Assembly: GCF_008704425.1 (NCBI RefSeq)
Contig: NZ_CP023696.1
Coordinates: 854,501-918,500, forward strand
DNA length: 64,000 bases
From: Streptomyces fradiae ATCC 10745 = DSM 40063
GTDB taxonomy: Bacteria > Actinomycetota > Actinomycetes > Streptomycetales > Streptomycetaceae
Direction of reading: 5' to 3'
Shown here: positions 27,071-37,674 of the stretch, piece by piece
How positions within the stretch are numbered: position 1 is the stretch's first letter
Layout: each line of letters starts with the position of its first letter
Translations under genes and position numbers: made by a program
The notes under the pieces: generated by a model
Database searches by the model: none
Told to the model about the DNA's origin: nothing
What the model saw: only the letters and a program-made list of their open reading frames with translations

Positions 27071-27132
27071 TCAGCCGGGGGAAAACGCACGTACTTCAGT
27101 GTCCCATGCCGACGCGCGTTCGAGCTCCGGGA

Positions 27133-27170
27133 GAAACCTCCAGGTCACAGCGGGTGACCTGGGAGGTTCC
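27133..27170 (-). terminator. hairpin between SorC-type gene and guaB1
   Basis: GAAACCTCCAGGTCAC (27133-27148) pairs with GGTGACCTGGGAGGTTCC (27153-27170), with one bulge and one mismatch. It lies 56 nt after the SorC-type stop and upstream of guaB1. Confidence 0.8.
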
Positions 27171-27225
27171 TCCAACGATGCGACGACGCGGCGGCGGGGC
27201 GGGGGAACGACGGGGAGCCGGGGTG

Positions 27226-28248
27226 TCAGTTGTCCGGGTCGAACCGCTCCAGCGCGGGCCGCGGACCGGGCTGCGACTCGGTCAGCAGGTAGTCGGCGGC
27301 GGAGGTGTCCGTGACCAGGCTGGTGACCAGGCCGGAGCGCAGGACCGCGCCGATGGCCGCCGCCTTGCGGGCGCCGCCGGCGATGGCGACGACCTCGGGG
27401 ATGCGGCGCAGCCGGTCCGCCTCGACGGTGATGCACCGCTCGCCCAGATCGCGCCCGACCCTGCGGCCGTCGGCGTCGAAGAGGTGGGCGGACATCTCGG
27501 CGGCGACGCCGAGCGACGCGTAGTGGGCGCGCTCCTCGTCGCTGAGCATGTCGTGGACCGTGGAGATGCCCGGCTCCCAGGAGCCGATGGACACCGCGGC
27601 GACGGTGACCTTGTCGAAGTACTCGAAGGCGCGGGCGATGCCGGTCTGGTTGCGCAGCGCGGCGGCGGTGGCCGGGTCGGGCAGCAGCATCGGCGCGTAG
27701 ATCGGGTGGGCCTCGCCGCCGGACACCTGCGCGGCGCGGCGGACGGCCTCGACCGACCCGCGCTCCGCGGTCCCGGCGTCGTACACGCCGGTGAGCTGGA
27801 CGACCGTGCACGGCGGGAGCCGGTCCAGGGCGGCGGCCATGTGGATGGTGGACCTGCCCCAGGCCAGGCCGAGGACGTCGCCCTCGGCCACGAGCTCGCC
27901 GAGCAGGTCGGCCGCGACCTCGCCCAGGTTCTCCGGGTCGGGGGACTCGTCCTCGCCCTCCGGCGGGGACTCGACGACGACGGCGTGGCGCAGGCCGTAG
28001 CGGGCGCGCAGCGCGTCGGAGCGCTCCGCGTCCAGTTCCGCGGGCACGCGGATCTCGATCCTGACGAGGTCCCGCTCCAGGGCCGTCTCGAGGACGCGGG
28101 CGACCTTGAACCGGCTGACGCCGAACTCCTCGGCGATCTGGATCTTGGACTTGCCCTCGAGATAGAAGCGGCGGGCCATGGCCGCCGCCTGCACCAGCTC
28201 CGCGGGTCCCATCCGCAGGGCTGGACGTCCCGCCGACATTGCAGACAC
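27226..28248 (-). CDS. SorC/DeoR-type sugar-binding transcriptional regulator
   Basis: A 340-residue regulator: an N-terminal helix-turn-helix (about 15-55, FYLEGKSKIQIAEEFGVSRFKVARVLE) and a C-terminal sugar-phosphate-binding SorC domain (VLGLAWGRSTIHMAAAL, VQLTGVYD, TVAAVSIGSW, VAIAGGARKAAAI). GTG 28248 is preceded by GAGGAGAACGC, better than the upstream ATG at 28287. It lies downstream of rpe on the same strand, so it may respond to a pentose phosphate or related sugar phosphate. Target genes are unknown. Confidence 0.9.
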   Translation of the reverse strand: MSAMSAGRPALRMGPAELVQAAAMARRFYLEGKSKIQIAEEFGVSRFKVARVLETALERDLVRIEIRVPAELDAERSDALRARYGLRHAVVVESPPEGEDESPDPENLGEVAADLLGELVAEGDVLGLAWGRSTIHMAAALDRLPPCTVVQLTGVYDAGTAERGSVEAVRRAAQVSGGEAHPIYAPMLLPDPATAAALRNQTGIARAFEYFDKVTVAAVSIGSWEPGISTVHDMLSDEERAHYASLGVAAEMSAHLFDADGRRVGRDLGERCITVEADRLRRIPEVVAIAGGARKAAAIGAVLRSGLVTSLVTDTSAADYLLTESQPGPRPALERFDPDN

Positions 28249-28357
28249 CGCGTTCTCCTCACTGCTGTTCACACTCCGGATCGCCATCCTTGCAGATCCG
28301 GCGGCCCTGGATCAGTCCTGTCGGTATGCGTTCATCTGCCGGTGACCCTCCGGTGGC

Positions 28358-29041
28358 TCAGTGTCCGCACGCCCACGCGGCGGACGCGGTCGCCCGCTCC
28401 GCGCTCTCGCGCAGGCTCCGCACGGCCGCGGCCGGGTCGTTGGCCCCGTAGACGGCGGAACCGGCGACGAAGACGTCCGCGCCGGCCTCGGCGCAGCGCT
28501 CCACGGTGGACGCGGAGACGCCGCCGTCGACCTGGAGCCACAGCTCCAGGCCGTGCTTGGAGATCAGCTCACGGGTGCGGCGGATCTTCGGCAGCATGAT
28601 GTCGAGGAAGGCCTGCCCGCCGAACCCCGGCTCGACCGTCATGATCAGCAGCATGTCCAGCTCGGGCAGCAGGTCCTCGAACGGCTCGATGGGAGTGGCG
28701 GGCTTGAGCGCCATGGAGGCGCGCGCGCCCTTGGCCCGGATCTCCCGCGCCAGCCGTACGGGCGCGGCGGCGGCCTCCACGTGGAACGTGACGGACCCGG
28801 CGCCCGCCTCCACGTACTGCGGTGCCCAGCGGTCGGGGTCCTCGATCATGAGGTGGCAGTCCAGCGGGGTGCCGGTCGCCCGGCTGAGCGACTCGACGAC
28901 CGGGACGCCCAGGGTGAGGTTGGGCACGAAGTGGTTGTCCATGACGTCGACGTGGAGCCAGTCGGCGCCCTCGACGGCCCGGGCCTCCTCGGCGAGGCGG
29001 GAGAAGTCGGCGGACAGGATGCTGGGGTTGATCTGGGCCAT
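28358..29041 (-). CDS. rpe: ribulose-phosphate 3-epimerase
   Basis: A 227-residue TIM-barrel enzyme interconverting ribulose 5-phosphate and xylulose 5-phosphate in the pentose phosphate pathway. Signatures: [29 protein letters not shown] with metal-binding His/Asp, [10 protein letters not shown], and [12 protein letters not shown]. Length is normal. ATG 29041 is the first conserved position; the 31-residue extension to 29134 is Arg/Gly-rich and not conserved. The rsmB gene ends 144 bp upstream. Confidence 0.97.
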   Translation of the reverse strand: MAQINPSILSADFSRLAEEARAVEGADWLHVDVMDNHFVPNLTLGVPVVESLSRATGTPLDCHLMIEDPDRWAPQYVEAGAGSVTFHVEAAAAPVRLAREIRAKGARASMALKPATPIEPFEDLLPELDMLLIMTVEPGFGGQAFLDIMLPKIRRTRELISKHGLELWLQVDGGVSASTVERCAEAGADVFVAGSAVYGANDPAAAVRSLRESAERATASAAWACGH

Positions 29042-29185
29042 GTGCCAAGCCTGCCATGCCGCGCGGCCCTTCCTCGCCCCGATCCCCCGGCAGGCGCGGG
29101 ACGGGACCGGGCGAGTCCGCCCGTACCCCCGCATATCCCCGCAGGGGTGCGGGCGGAGCCCGCCGCGCCGGGACCGCCGGGCTCG

Positions 29186-30622
29186 TCAGGCGGTACGGCG
29201 GAGCAGCGCCAGGTACATGGCGTCGGTGCCGTGCAGGTGCGGCCAGAGCTGCACGTCCGGGCCGTCGCCCAGCTCGGGGACGCCCGGCAGGAGGGGGCGC
29301 GCGTCGATCCACTCGGCGGTCACGTCGCGGGCCCCGCCGTGCCCCTTGAGCACGTCGTCCACGACGGCGCGGGTCTCGGCGAGGTGCGGGGAGCAGGTCG
29401 CGTACCCGACGACTCCGCCGACCCGCGCCGACTTCAGCGCCTCCGCGAGCAGCGACCGCTGCAGCGGCGCGAACGCGTCCAGGTCCTCGGGCCGGCGGCG
29501 CCAGCGCGCCTCGGGGCGGCGGCGCAGGGCGCCGAGGCCGGAGCAGGGCACGTCGACCAGGACCCGGTCGAAGGAGCCGGGCCGCCACGGCGGGCGGGTG
29601 CCGTCGGCGGCGACGACCTCGTACGGGCCGGGGTTCCCGTCTAGGGCCCGCTGCACGAGGCGGGCGCGGTGGGGCTGCTTCTCCGCGGCGAGCAGGGCGG
29701 CGCCGCGCCGGGCCGCGAGGGCGCCGAGCAGGGCGGCCTTGCCGCCGGGGCCCGCGCAGCCGTCGAGCCACCGGCGGTCGGGGCCTTCGAGGGGCGCGGC
29801 GGCCAGGGCGGCGGCGACGAGCTGGCTGCCCTCGTCCTGGACGCCCGCGCGGCCCTCGCGCACGGCGTCGATGGCGCCGGGCTCGCCGCCCTCGGGGAGC
29901 CGCACCGCGTACGGCGACCAGCGGCCCGGCTCCGCGGCGCCCTCGCCGAGTGCGTCCAGCAGTTCGCCGGGGGTGGCGCGGCCGGGGCGGGCGACCAGGG
30001 TGACCTCGGGGCGCTCGTTGTCGGCCCGCAGGAGGTCCTCGATGCCGGCGCGGCCGCCGCCGAGGGCGTCCCACAGGGCGGAGACGACCCAGCGGGGATG
30101 GGCGTGGACGACGGCGAGGTGGTCCTCGGGGTCCTCGTCGTAGGGCGGCGCGACCCGCTCCAGCCAGCCGTCCAGGTCGTGCTCGGCGATCCGGCGCATG
30201 ACGGCGTTGACGAACTTGGCCCGCCCGTCGCCGAGCACGACGCGCGCCAGCTCGACGGTGGAGGAGACGGCGGCGTGCGGGGGGATGCGGGTGCCGAGGA
30301 GCTGGTGGGCGCCGAGCGTCAGCACGTCCAGGACCGGCGGGTCCACCTCGCGCAGCGGGCGGTCGACGCAGGCGGCGACGATCGCGTCGTACGTGCCCTG
30401 GCGGCGCAGCGTGCCGTAGACCAGCTCCGTGGCGAGGGCGGCGTCCCGAGCGTCGAAGCCCTCCTGCTCGCGGGCCTTGCGCAGCAGCGGCGGCATGACG
30501 AGGTTGGCGTACGCGTCCCGCTCGTCCACGGCGCGCAGCGCCTCGAAGGCGAGGACGCGCACCGGGTCCTTCCGGGGACGCCGGTACGGCTTGGAGGGAC
30601 GGCGACGGCCTTGCTCGCTCAA
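29186..30622 (-). CDS. rsmB: 16S rRNA cytosine-967 C5-methyltransferase RsmB
   Basis: A 478-residue RNA methyltransferase with an N-terminal NusB-like domain (about 20-160, DPVRVLAFEALRAVDERDAYAN) and a C-terminal SAM-dependent Sun/NOL1 domain. Key motifs: DGCAGPGGKAALL (SAM site), DVPCSGLGALRRRPEARWRR with the release cysteine, and YATCSPHLAET with the catalytic TCS. The start is TTG at 30622, preceded by GCGGAG at 6 nt; no ATG or GTG fits the conserved N-terminus SEQGRRRPSKPYRRPRKDP. The longer open frame upstream reads through fmt in another frame. It belongs to the conserved block priA-fmt-rsmB-rpe. Confidence 0.95.
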   Translation of the reverse strand: MSEQGRRRPSKPYRRPRKDPVRVLAFEALRAVDERDAYANLVMPPLLRKAREQEGFDARDAALATELVYGTLRRQGTYDAIVAACVDRPLREVDPPVLDVLTLGAHQLLGTRIPPHAAVSSTVELARVVLGDGRAKFVNAVMRRIAEHDLDGWLERVAPPYDEDPEDHLAVVHAHPRWVVSALWDALGGGRAGIEDLLRADNERPEVTLVARPGRATPGELLDALGEGAAEPGRWSPYAVRLPEGGEPGAIDAVREGRAGVQDEGSQLVAAALAAAPLEGPDRRWLDGCAGPGGKAALLGALAARRGAALLAAEKQPHRARLVQRALDGNPGPYEVVAADGTRPPWRPGSFDRVLVDVPCSGLGALRRRPEARWRRRPEDLDAFAPLQRSLLAEALKSARVGGVVGYATCSPHLAETRAVVDDVLKGHGGARDVTAEWIDARPLLPGVPELGDGPDVQLWPHLHGTDAMYLALLRRTA

Positions 30623-31038
30623 AAGGTGCTCCGCTTCGCGATGGTTCGAACCCTCCCAGGGTAGTCCCCCGCCCACGGAGCATCCGGCGGACCGCCGGGG
30701 GGCGCCGCCCGCGCACCGGGCCGGGCACCGGGGGATCGCGGCGCGGTACGCCCCGGCGCGGCGCGGCTCCGCCGTGGAACCGCCCGGCTCCGACGGGGCA
30801 CCGGCCGGAGCGGGCAGCAGCCCGCGCGCGGCGCCGGCCCGCGCCGCCACCGCCCCCGCGCGGGCCGGCGCCGGTACCAGTCCGGCACCGCCCGGCGTGC
30901 GCCCCTCGACGGGCGCCGCGCCGCACGCCCCGGGACGGGAGGGCCCCCAAGCGGCCGGCCGCGAGCGGCCGCCCCCAGGAGCGGGGCGACGGGGCCCGGC
31001 CCCGGGCAGGGGCCCGCCCCCGCGCACCCCCGCGCGGC
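30623..31038. other. 416-bp gap between fmt and rsmB
   Basis: No gene is seen. The region is almost pure GC with many short palindromes, among them GCGGCCGGCCGC (30951-30962) and GGCCGCGAGCGGCC (30957-30970), which could act as the fmt terminator. Such a spacer between two normally adjacent genes suggests rsmB has its own promoter, probably near 30640. Confidence 0.55.
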
Positions 31039-31971
31039 TCAGGCGCCCAGGTGCTCGCCGGGGGCGATGCGGACACCCCGCGCCCAGTCGGCCGCCCGCA
31101 TGGGCTTCTTGCCCTGCGCCTGCACCCAGAGCAGCTCCACCGCGTGCGAGCCGGTGCCGACGTACACGTTGTTCTTGGCGGCCGACAGCTCGCCGGGGCC
31201 CAGGTCCGTACGCCCCGGCGCGGGCGCCGCCTGGACCAGCTTCAGGCGCTCGCCCCGGAAGACGGTCCAGGCGCCGGGCGCGGGCGTGCAGCCGCGCACC
31301 ACGCGGTCCACGCGCATCGCGGGCGCCGCCCAGTCGACGCGGGCGTCCTCGACGGTGATCTTCGGCGCGAGCGTGACGCCCTCGGCGGGCTGCGGCACCG
31401 CCCGGAGCGTGCCGTCCTCGATGCCGTCCATGGTCGCGGCCAGCAGTCCGGCGCCGGCGAAGGCGAGGCGCGTCAGCAGGTCGCCGCTGGTGTCGGTGGG
31501 GCGGACCTCCTCGGTGACGACCCCGTACACGGGGCCGGAGTCGAGGCCCTCCTCGATCTGGAACGTGGACGCGCCGGTCATCTCGTCCCCGGCCATGAGC
31601 GCGTGCTGCACGGGCGCGGCGCCGCGCCATGCGGGCAGCAGCGAGAAGTGCAGGTTCACCCAGCCGTGCGCGGGGATGTCCAGCGCCGTCTTCGGCAGCA
31701 GCGCGCCGTAGGCGACGACGGGGCAGCAGTCGGGCCCGATCTCCCGGAGCCGGGCGAGGAACTCCTCGTCGCGCGGCTTCACGGGCTTGAGCACCTCGAT
31801 GCCCGCCTCGGCGGCCCGCTCGGCGACGGGGCTCGCGACCAGCCGTCGGCCCCGCCCGGCGGGGGCGTCGGGTCGTGTGACGACGGCCGCCACCTCGTGC
31901 CGCCCGGAGGCGAGCAGGGCGTCCAGGGCGGGGACGGCGACCTCGGGGGTGCCTGCGAAGACGAGCTTCAC
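31039..31971 (-). CDS. fmt: methionyl-tRNA formyltransferase
   Basis: A 310-residue enzyme that formylates initiator Met-tRNA using 10-formyltetrahydrofolate. It shows the N-terminal formyltransferase fold ([19 protein letters not shown]), the folate site [18 protein letters not shown] with the catalytic His/Asn environment, and the C-terminal OB-like domain from about residue 205. GTG 31971 matches the family N-terminus. Length is standard. It lies in the conserved order priA, fmt, rsmB, rpe, here with an extra plus-strand regulator gene between priA and fmt. Confidence 0.97.
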   Translation of the reverse strand: MKLVFAGTPEVAVPALDALLASGRHEVAAVVTRPDAPAGRGRRLVASPVAERAAEAGIEVLKPVKPRDEEFLARLREIGPDCCPVVAYGALLPKTALDIPAHGWVNLHFSLLPAWRGAAPVQHALMAGDEMTGASTFQIEEGLDSGPVYGVVTEEVRPTDTSGDLLTRLAFAGAGLLAATMDGIEDGTLRAVPQPAEGVTLAPKITVEDARVDWAAPAMRVDRVVRGCTPAPGAWTVFRGERLKLVQAAPAPGRTDLGPGELSAAKNNVYVGTGSHAVELLWVQAQGKKPMRAADWARGVRIAPGEHLGA

Positions 31972-33080
<1,109 letters not shown>

Positions 33081-33618
33081 TCTCCGCCACCCGCGCACCG
33101 CCGCGTACCGCCGCGCACCGGCCGGCCTCCGTGATTCCGCGACACGGCTCGCCCGGCCGGTCCGCCGCCACCGGTACACGGCCCGCCGAGGGGGCGAGCA
33201 ACCCGACGGCGGGCGGGCCCGCGCCGATGGCGCCCGCCCGCCGTCGGCCCTCTCGCCCCGTCGGACCGCCCGACGGCAGCCCCTGCCCGGTGGTCGCCCC
33301 CCTCCTGCCGACGGCGCTCGCCTCGCCGGCGCCGCTCCGTCGGTGGCTCCCGCTCCGCCGGTGCCTCGTCGCCCCGTAGCCGGCCGCCCCGCCGCAGCCG
33401 CGGGCCCGCCCTCCACCGGGGCGCCGCCCGAGCGCGCACGCCTCCGGCGGCCGGCGGCACGCGCCGGGGCGCGGCCGGGCGGACCGTCCCCAGGGGCGGC
33501 GCGTCCCCCAGGGGCGGACCGTCCCCAGGGGCGGCGCGTCCCCCAGGGGCGGAGCGTCCCCAGGGGCGGCGCTCCCCGGCAGCGCCCGACGGGGCCGCCC
33601 GGGATCGGCGGCCAGGGC
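33081..33618. other. 538-bp gap between convergent HTH and priA genes
   Basis: No gene is supported on either strand. GC-rich degenerate repeats fill it: ACCGCCGCG runs near 33090-33115 and the 35-bp duplicated array at 33487-33569. Either could fold into terminators for the two convergent genes. Confidence 0.55.
33487..33569. repeat. TCCCC(C)AGGGGCGG array, five cores
   Basis: The core occurs at 33487, 33504, 33522, 33539 and 33557, alternating 17- and 18-bp steps, that is a 35-bp unit twice plus one core. Each core contains the small palindrome CCCCAGGGG or CCCAGGGG. Confidence 0.88.
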
Positions 33619-35763
33619 CTACCCGATGTCCGGCGGGTCCATCCTGACGCGCACCGGCAGGGTGCCGCCGCGGGCCAGCCGGGCCGCCTGGGCCTTCTTG
33701 AGGGCGGCGGCCAGGGCCGCGCCCGTGCCGGGCGGCACCCGTACCAGCGCCCGGTCCCACGCCTCGCCCGCGGGCGGGTCACCCGGCCGGCGCGGACCAC
33801 CGGGAGCGGCCGGCCGGAGCGGTACGGGCCCCAGCACCTCCGCCTCCGGCGGCAGTTCCGCCGCCGCGAGGAACTCGGCGACGGCCTCCGGGCGGCCCGC
33901 CACCGCGCCCATCCGCGACACGGGCGGGAAGCCCAGCTCGGCGCGCTCGGCCAGCTCCCGCTGGGCGTGGCCCACCGGGTCCCACCGCACCAGTGCCTGC
34001 ACGGGCCGCAGCGTCGGCTCGGCGACCACGACGACCGTGCCACCCTCGTCCTGCCCCCGCACCAGGGACGCCGCGTCGATCCAGCGGCGCAGCGCCTCCT
34101 CCCCGGCCCTCAGGTCCGGCCGGGCCAGCAGCGCCCAGCCGTCCAGCAGCAGGGCCGCCGCGTACCCGCCCTCGGCGACCGGCTCGGCGCCCGGCGTGCT
34201 CACCACCAGCGCCGGGCGGCCCGGCACGGCGTCCAGCACGTGGTCCCGGCCGGAGGTCCGCACGGGGACGGCCGGGAAGACCCGCCCCAGCTCCTCCGCC
34301 GTCCGCCGGGCGCCCACCACCTGGGCCCGCAGCCGCGTGGACCCGCACTCGGCGCACCGCCAGTGCGGTTCGTCCCGTCCGCACCAGCCGCACCTCAGGT
34401 CCCGCTGACCGGGGGCCTCCAGGGGGCCCGCGCAGTGCCGGCAGCGGGCGGGGGTCCGGCACCGCTCGCAGGCGAGGCGCGGCACGTACCCGCGCCGGGG
34501 CACCTGCACCAGCACCGGCCCGGACCTCAGGCCGTCCCGGACGACCTGCCAGGCGAGGGACGGCAGCCGCGCCGCCCGCGCCGCCTCGTCGCGCGCCAGC
34601 TCCCCGTCGCCCACGGTCCGTACGAGCGGGGCGGCGGCCCGCACCCGCTCGCGCGGCGCCACCAGCGGCCTGGCCCAGCCGCTCTCCACGAGCTGGGCGG
34701 CCTCGACCGTGCAGCTCGTGGAGCCCAGCAGGAATCCGCAGCGGTCGTGCGCGGCGCGCAACAGGAGCACGTCGCGGGCGTGCGGCTGCGGGGCGTGCGG
34801 CTCGCTGTGGCTCGCGTCGCCGTCGTCCCAGATCGCGACGAGCCCGGGGTCCCGCACGGGCGCGAACATCGCCGCGCGGGTGCCGACGACGGCCCGTACG
34901 GAGCCGCGCCGCACGGCGAGCCACTGCCGGTACCGCTTCTCGGGCCCCGCCTCGGCGGTCAGCAGGGCGTGCCGGCCGTCCCCGAGGAGGGCGGTCAGGG
35001 CGGCGTCCACGCGCGCGGCGGCCCGGCCGTCCGGTACGACGACAAGGGCGCCGCGCCCCGAGGCGAGCGTCGCGGCCACCGCGCGGGCCAGCTCGTCCGC
35101 CCAGTGCGGGCCGGGCAGGGCGTTCCACACGGCGCGCGGCGCGCCGCCCTGCGCGAGGGCGGCGAGGAACGCCTCGCCGTGCGCGTACCGCGCCCAGGGG
35201 CCCGCCTCGGGGGCGGGCGGCGGTGGCAGCGGCTCCGGCGAGGGACGGCTCTCGGCGCGGGCGCTGCGCGGCGGGACGGCCAGCTGGAGGACGTCGGCGA
35301 GGCTGCCCGCGTACCGGTCGGCGACCGCCCTGGCCAGGCCCAGCAGCTCGGGGCCCAGGACGGGCTCGGGCGACACGACGTCGGCGAGCGCGGCGAGCGG
35401 CCCCGTGTAGTCGGTGTCGGCGCGCCGCTCGACGAGGAACCCGTCGATGAGCCGCCCGCCCTCGCGCCGCCCGCCCCGCACCTGGTGCGCGCCGGCTCCG
35501 AACCGGACCCGCACCCGGACGCCGGGGCGGGCCGCGGCGTCGAGCTCCTCGGGGACGGCGTAGTCGAAGAACTGGTCGAGGTGGAGCACGCCCTTGTCGA
35601 CGACGACCCGCGCGACGGGCAGCTCCTTGGCCAGCGCGGCCCCCCGCCACGTCCGCGGCCTGGCCCGCGGCGCCTTCGCCCGGCGCACGGTCTCGCGGAT
35701 GAGCGCGAGCTGCTCCGGCGCCTCGTCCGGCCGCCCTCCCGGCTTCTCACTCTCGCTGGTCAC
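33619..35763 (-). CDS. priA: PriA-like replication restart protein, helicase motifs lost
   Basis: A 714-residue protein that aligns by eye with PriA: N-terminal 3'-DNA-binding domain (VARVVVDKGVLHLDQFFDYAVPEEL), paired zinc-binding cysteines (CERCRTPARCRHC and CGWCGRDEPHWRCAEC) and the C-terminal domain. The Walker A sequence (usually GSGKTEVY) reads GGAPRAVWN and the DEAH box reads WDDGDASH, so ATP-driven unwinding is unlikely. This loss is typical of actinobacterial PriA. GTG 35763 is chosen because the family N-terminus follows soon after. It still may load the primosome through DNA and SSB contacts. Confidence 0.93.
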   Translation of the reverse strand: MTSESEKPGGRPDEAPEQLALIRETVRRAKAPRARPRTWRGAALAKELPVARVVVDKGVLHLDQFFDYAVPEELDAAARPGVRVRVRFGAGAHQVRGGRREGGRLIDGFLVERRADTDYTGPLAALADVVSPEPVLGPELLGLARAVADRYAGSLADVLQLAVPPRSARAESRPSPEPLPPPPAPEAGPWARYAHGEAFLAALAQGGAPRAVWNALPGPHWADELARAVAATLASGRGALVVVPDGRAAARVDAALTALLGDGRHALLTAEAGPEKRYRQWLAVRRGSVRAVVGTRAAMFAPVRDPGLVAIWDDGDASHSEPHAPQPHARDVLLLRAAHDRCGFLLGSTSCTVEAAQLVESGWARPLVAPRERVRAAAPLVRTVGDGELARDEAARAARLPSLAWQVVRDGLRSGPVLVQVPRRGYVPRLACERCRTPARCRHCAGPLEAPGQRDLRCGWCGRDEPHWRCAECGSTRLRAQVVGARRTAEELGRVFPAVPVRTSGRDHVLDAVPGRPALVVSTPGAEPVAEGGYAAALLLDGWALLARPDLRAGEEALRRWIDAASLVRGQDEGGTVVVVAEPTLRPVQALVRWDPVGHAQRELAERAELGFPPVSRMGAVAGRPEAVAEFLAAAELPPEAEVLGPVPLRPAAPGGPRRPGDPPAGEAWDRALVRVPPGTGAALAAALKKAQAARLARGGTLPVRVRMDPPDIG

Positions 35764-35988
35764 AGCCTCATCCCTACCAGACCGCACCGACAGCGGGCGC
35801 CCGGCGGCGAAGAGGCCCGGCCGGCCCGTGGCAGGGCCCGGAGGGCCTGGAACGCGGCGCCAGCGACGCCGGGGCGCGGATGACCCGGGGCCGACCACGG
35901 CCCCGTACGGCCGGCGGGCGACGGCCGGCGGCCCACCGCAGGACCAGCCGACGGGAGCGGCCGACGGCTCCCCGCCGGGGCCGGCCCC

Positions 35989-36041
35989 GACGGCAGACGG
36001 CAGACGGCAACCAGCAACCGGCAACCGGCAACCGGCAACCG
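35989..36041. repeat. two adjoining 7-bp microsatellites
   Basis: GACGGCA repeats three times (35989-36009) and runs into five units of GCAACC(A/G) (36007-36041). Both keep a 7-bp period. They are non-coding. Confidence 0.9.
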
Positions 36042-36055
36042 GCCCCGAACGCCGG

Positions 36056-36089
36056 AAGCCCGGCTCCGTGCGGGACGGAGGCCGGGCTT
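36056..36089 (-). terminator. hairpin after metK
   Basis: AAGCCCGGCTCCGT pairs with ACGGAGGCCGGGCTT with one bulged C; the loop is about 5-6 nt. It lies 117 nt beyond the metK stop. Confidence 0.75.
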
Positions 36090-36205
36090 ACCGGTGCGGT
36101 GCGCTCGCCGAGCGGGACGGCCCCGCCGGGTGGAGCTCCACGGACCGCAAACCCCCGGCGGCCCCGCGGAGCGGGCCCAGGACCCGCGGGCCCGGCCCGG
36201 GGCCC

Positions 36206-37429
36206 CTACAGGCCGGCGGCCTCGCGGAGGGCGTCGACGCGGTCGGTGCGCTCCCAGGTGAAGTCGGGCAGCTCGCGGCCGAAGTGGCCGTAGGCGGCCG
36301 TCTGGGAGTAGATCGGGCGCAGCAGGTCCAGGTCGCGGATGATGGCGGCCGGGCGCAGGTCGAAGACGGCCGCGATGGCGTTCTCGATCCGCTCCACCTC
36401 GACCTTGGCCGTGCCGAAGGTCTCGACGAACAGGCCCACCGGCTCGGCCTTGCCGATCGCGTACGCCACCTGCACCTCGCAGCGCGAGGCGAGGCCGGCG
36501 GCCACCACGTTCTTGGCGACCCAGCGCATGGCGTAGGCGGCCGAGCGGTCGACCTTGGACGGGTCCTTGCCGGAGAACGCGCCGCCGCCGTGGCGGGCCA
36601 TGCCGCCGTAGGTGTCGATGATGATCTTGCGGCCGGTCAGGCCGGCGTCGCCCATCGGGCCGCCGATCTCGAAGCGCCCGGTCGGGTTCACCAGCAGCCG
36701 GTAGCCCTCGGTCTCCAGCTTGATGCCGTCGTCCAGGAGCTCCTTCAGCACGTGCTCGACGACGAACTCGCGGATGTCCGGCGCGAGCAGCGAGTCCAGG
36801 TCGATGTCGCTGGCGTGCTGCGAGGAGACCACGACCGTGTCCAGGCGCACGGCCTTGTCACCGTCGTACTCGATGGTCACCTGCGTCTTGCCGTCCGGAC
36901 GCAGGTAGGGGATCGTGCCGTTCTTGCGCACCTCGGTCAGGCGCCTGGACAGCCGGTGGGCCAGGTGGATCGGCAGCGGCATCAGCTCCGGCGTCTCGTC
37001 CGACGCGTAGCCGAACATCAGCCCCTGGTCGCCGGCGCCCTGCTGGTCCAGCTCGTCGCCCTCGCCCTTCCGGGAGGCACCCTCGACCCGCTGCTCGTAG
37101 GCGGCGTCCACGCCCTGCGCGATGTCCGGCGACTGCGCCCCGATCGACACCGACACACCGCACGAGGCCCCGTCGAAGCCCTTCTTCGACGAGTCGTAGC
37201 CGATCTCCAGGATCTTCTCCCGCACCAGCGTCGGGATGTCCGCGTACGCCTTCGTCGTGACCTCTCCGGCCACGTGCACCAGACCCGTGGTGATCAACGT
37301 CTCCACGGCGACCCGCGAGGAGGGGTCCTTGCGCAGCAGCGCGTCGAGAATGGTGTCGCTGATCTGGTCAGCGATCTTGTCGGGGTGACCCTCGGTCACC
37401 GACTCCGAGGTGAAAAGACGACGGGACAC
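36206..37429 (-). CDS. metK: S-adenosylmethionine synthetase
   Basis: A 407-residue enzyme making S-adenosylmethionine from methionine and ATP. Conserved motifs include [20 protein letters not shown] at the N-terminus, [12 protein letters not shown], the P-loop-like [19 protein letters not shown] and the glycine-rich lid. The GTG start at 37429 follows GGGAGCG. Length is normal. In the leader, GATAAACT near 37513 is a possible -10. It lies in the conserved order gmk, rpoZ, coaBC, metK, priA. No SAM riboswitch was recognised. Confidence 0.97.
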   Translation of the reverse strand: MSRRLFTSESVTEGHPDKIADQISDTILDALLRKDPSSRVAVETLITTGLVHVAGEVTTKAYADIPTLVREKILEIGYDSSKKGFDGASCGVSVSIGAQSPDIAQGVDAAYEQRVEGASRKGEGDELDQQGAGDQGLMFGYASDETPELMPLPIHLAHRLSRRLTEVRKNGTIPYLRPDGKTQVTIEYDGDKAVRLDTVVVSSQHASDIDLDSLLAPDIREFVVEHVLKELLDDGIKLETEGYRLLVNPTGRFEIGGPMGDAGLTGRKIIIDTYGGMARHGGGAFSGKDPSKVDRSAAYAMRWVAKNVVAAGLASRCEVQVAYAIGKAEPVGLFVETFGTAKVEVERIENAIAAVFDLRPAAIIRDLDLLRPIYSQTAAYGHFGRELPDFTWERTDRVDALREAAGL

Positions 37430-37674
37430 AACGCTCCCTGGGTTTGCAGCGGCTGCTGGCTGATCGTTGGTGGACCGGCAGGGGGCTGCGCCCCGCGTCG
37501 TTCCGGGAACAGTTTATCGGGCGGTCTCGGCCACAAGACCAGACGTCTCGCGGATCGGAAGCCTGATTGACCACATCAGACCTCTTGCCAAGGGCAAGAT
37601 CACCTCTTGGTACGGCGGGAGTTGCCCTGCTCGCGGCGGTGCGCCCGCTGTGAGGGGAATCACGTAATTCACCC

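Larger units (their letters stand above)
35764..36205. other. 442-bp gap between metK and priA
   Basis: No gene is supported. It contains a metK terminator (36056-36089) and two adjoining 7-bp microsatellites (35989-36041). The priA promoter must lie at 35764-35950; nothing distinct is visible there. Confidence 0.6.

Noticed and set aside
37430..37674. Possible SAM riboswitch upstream of metK
   Set aside because: A short CTTGCC...GGCAAG hairpin is present, but none of the conserved SAM-riboswitch core sequences could be seen.
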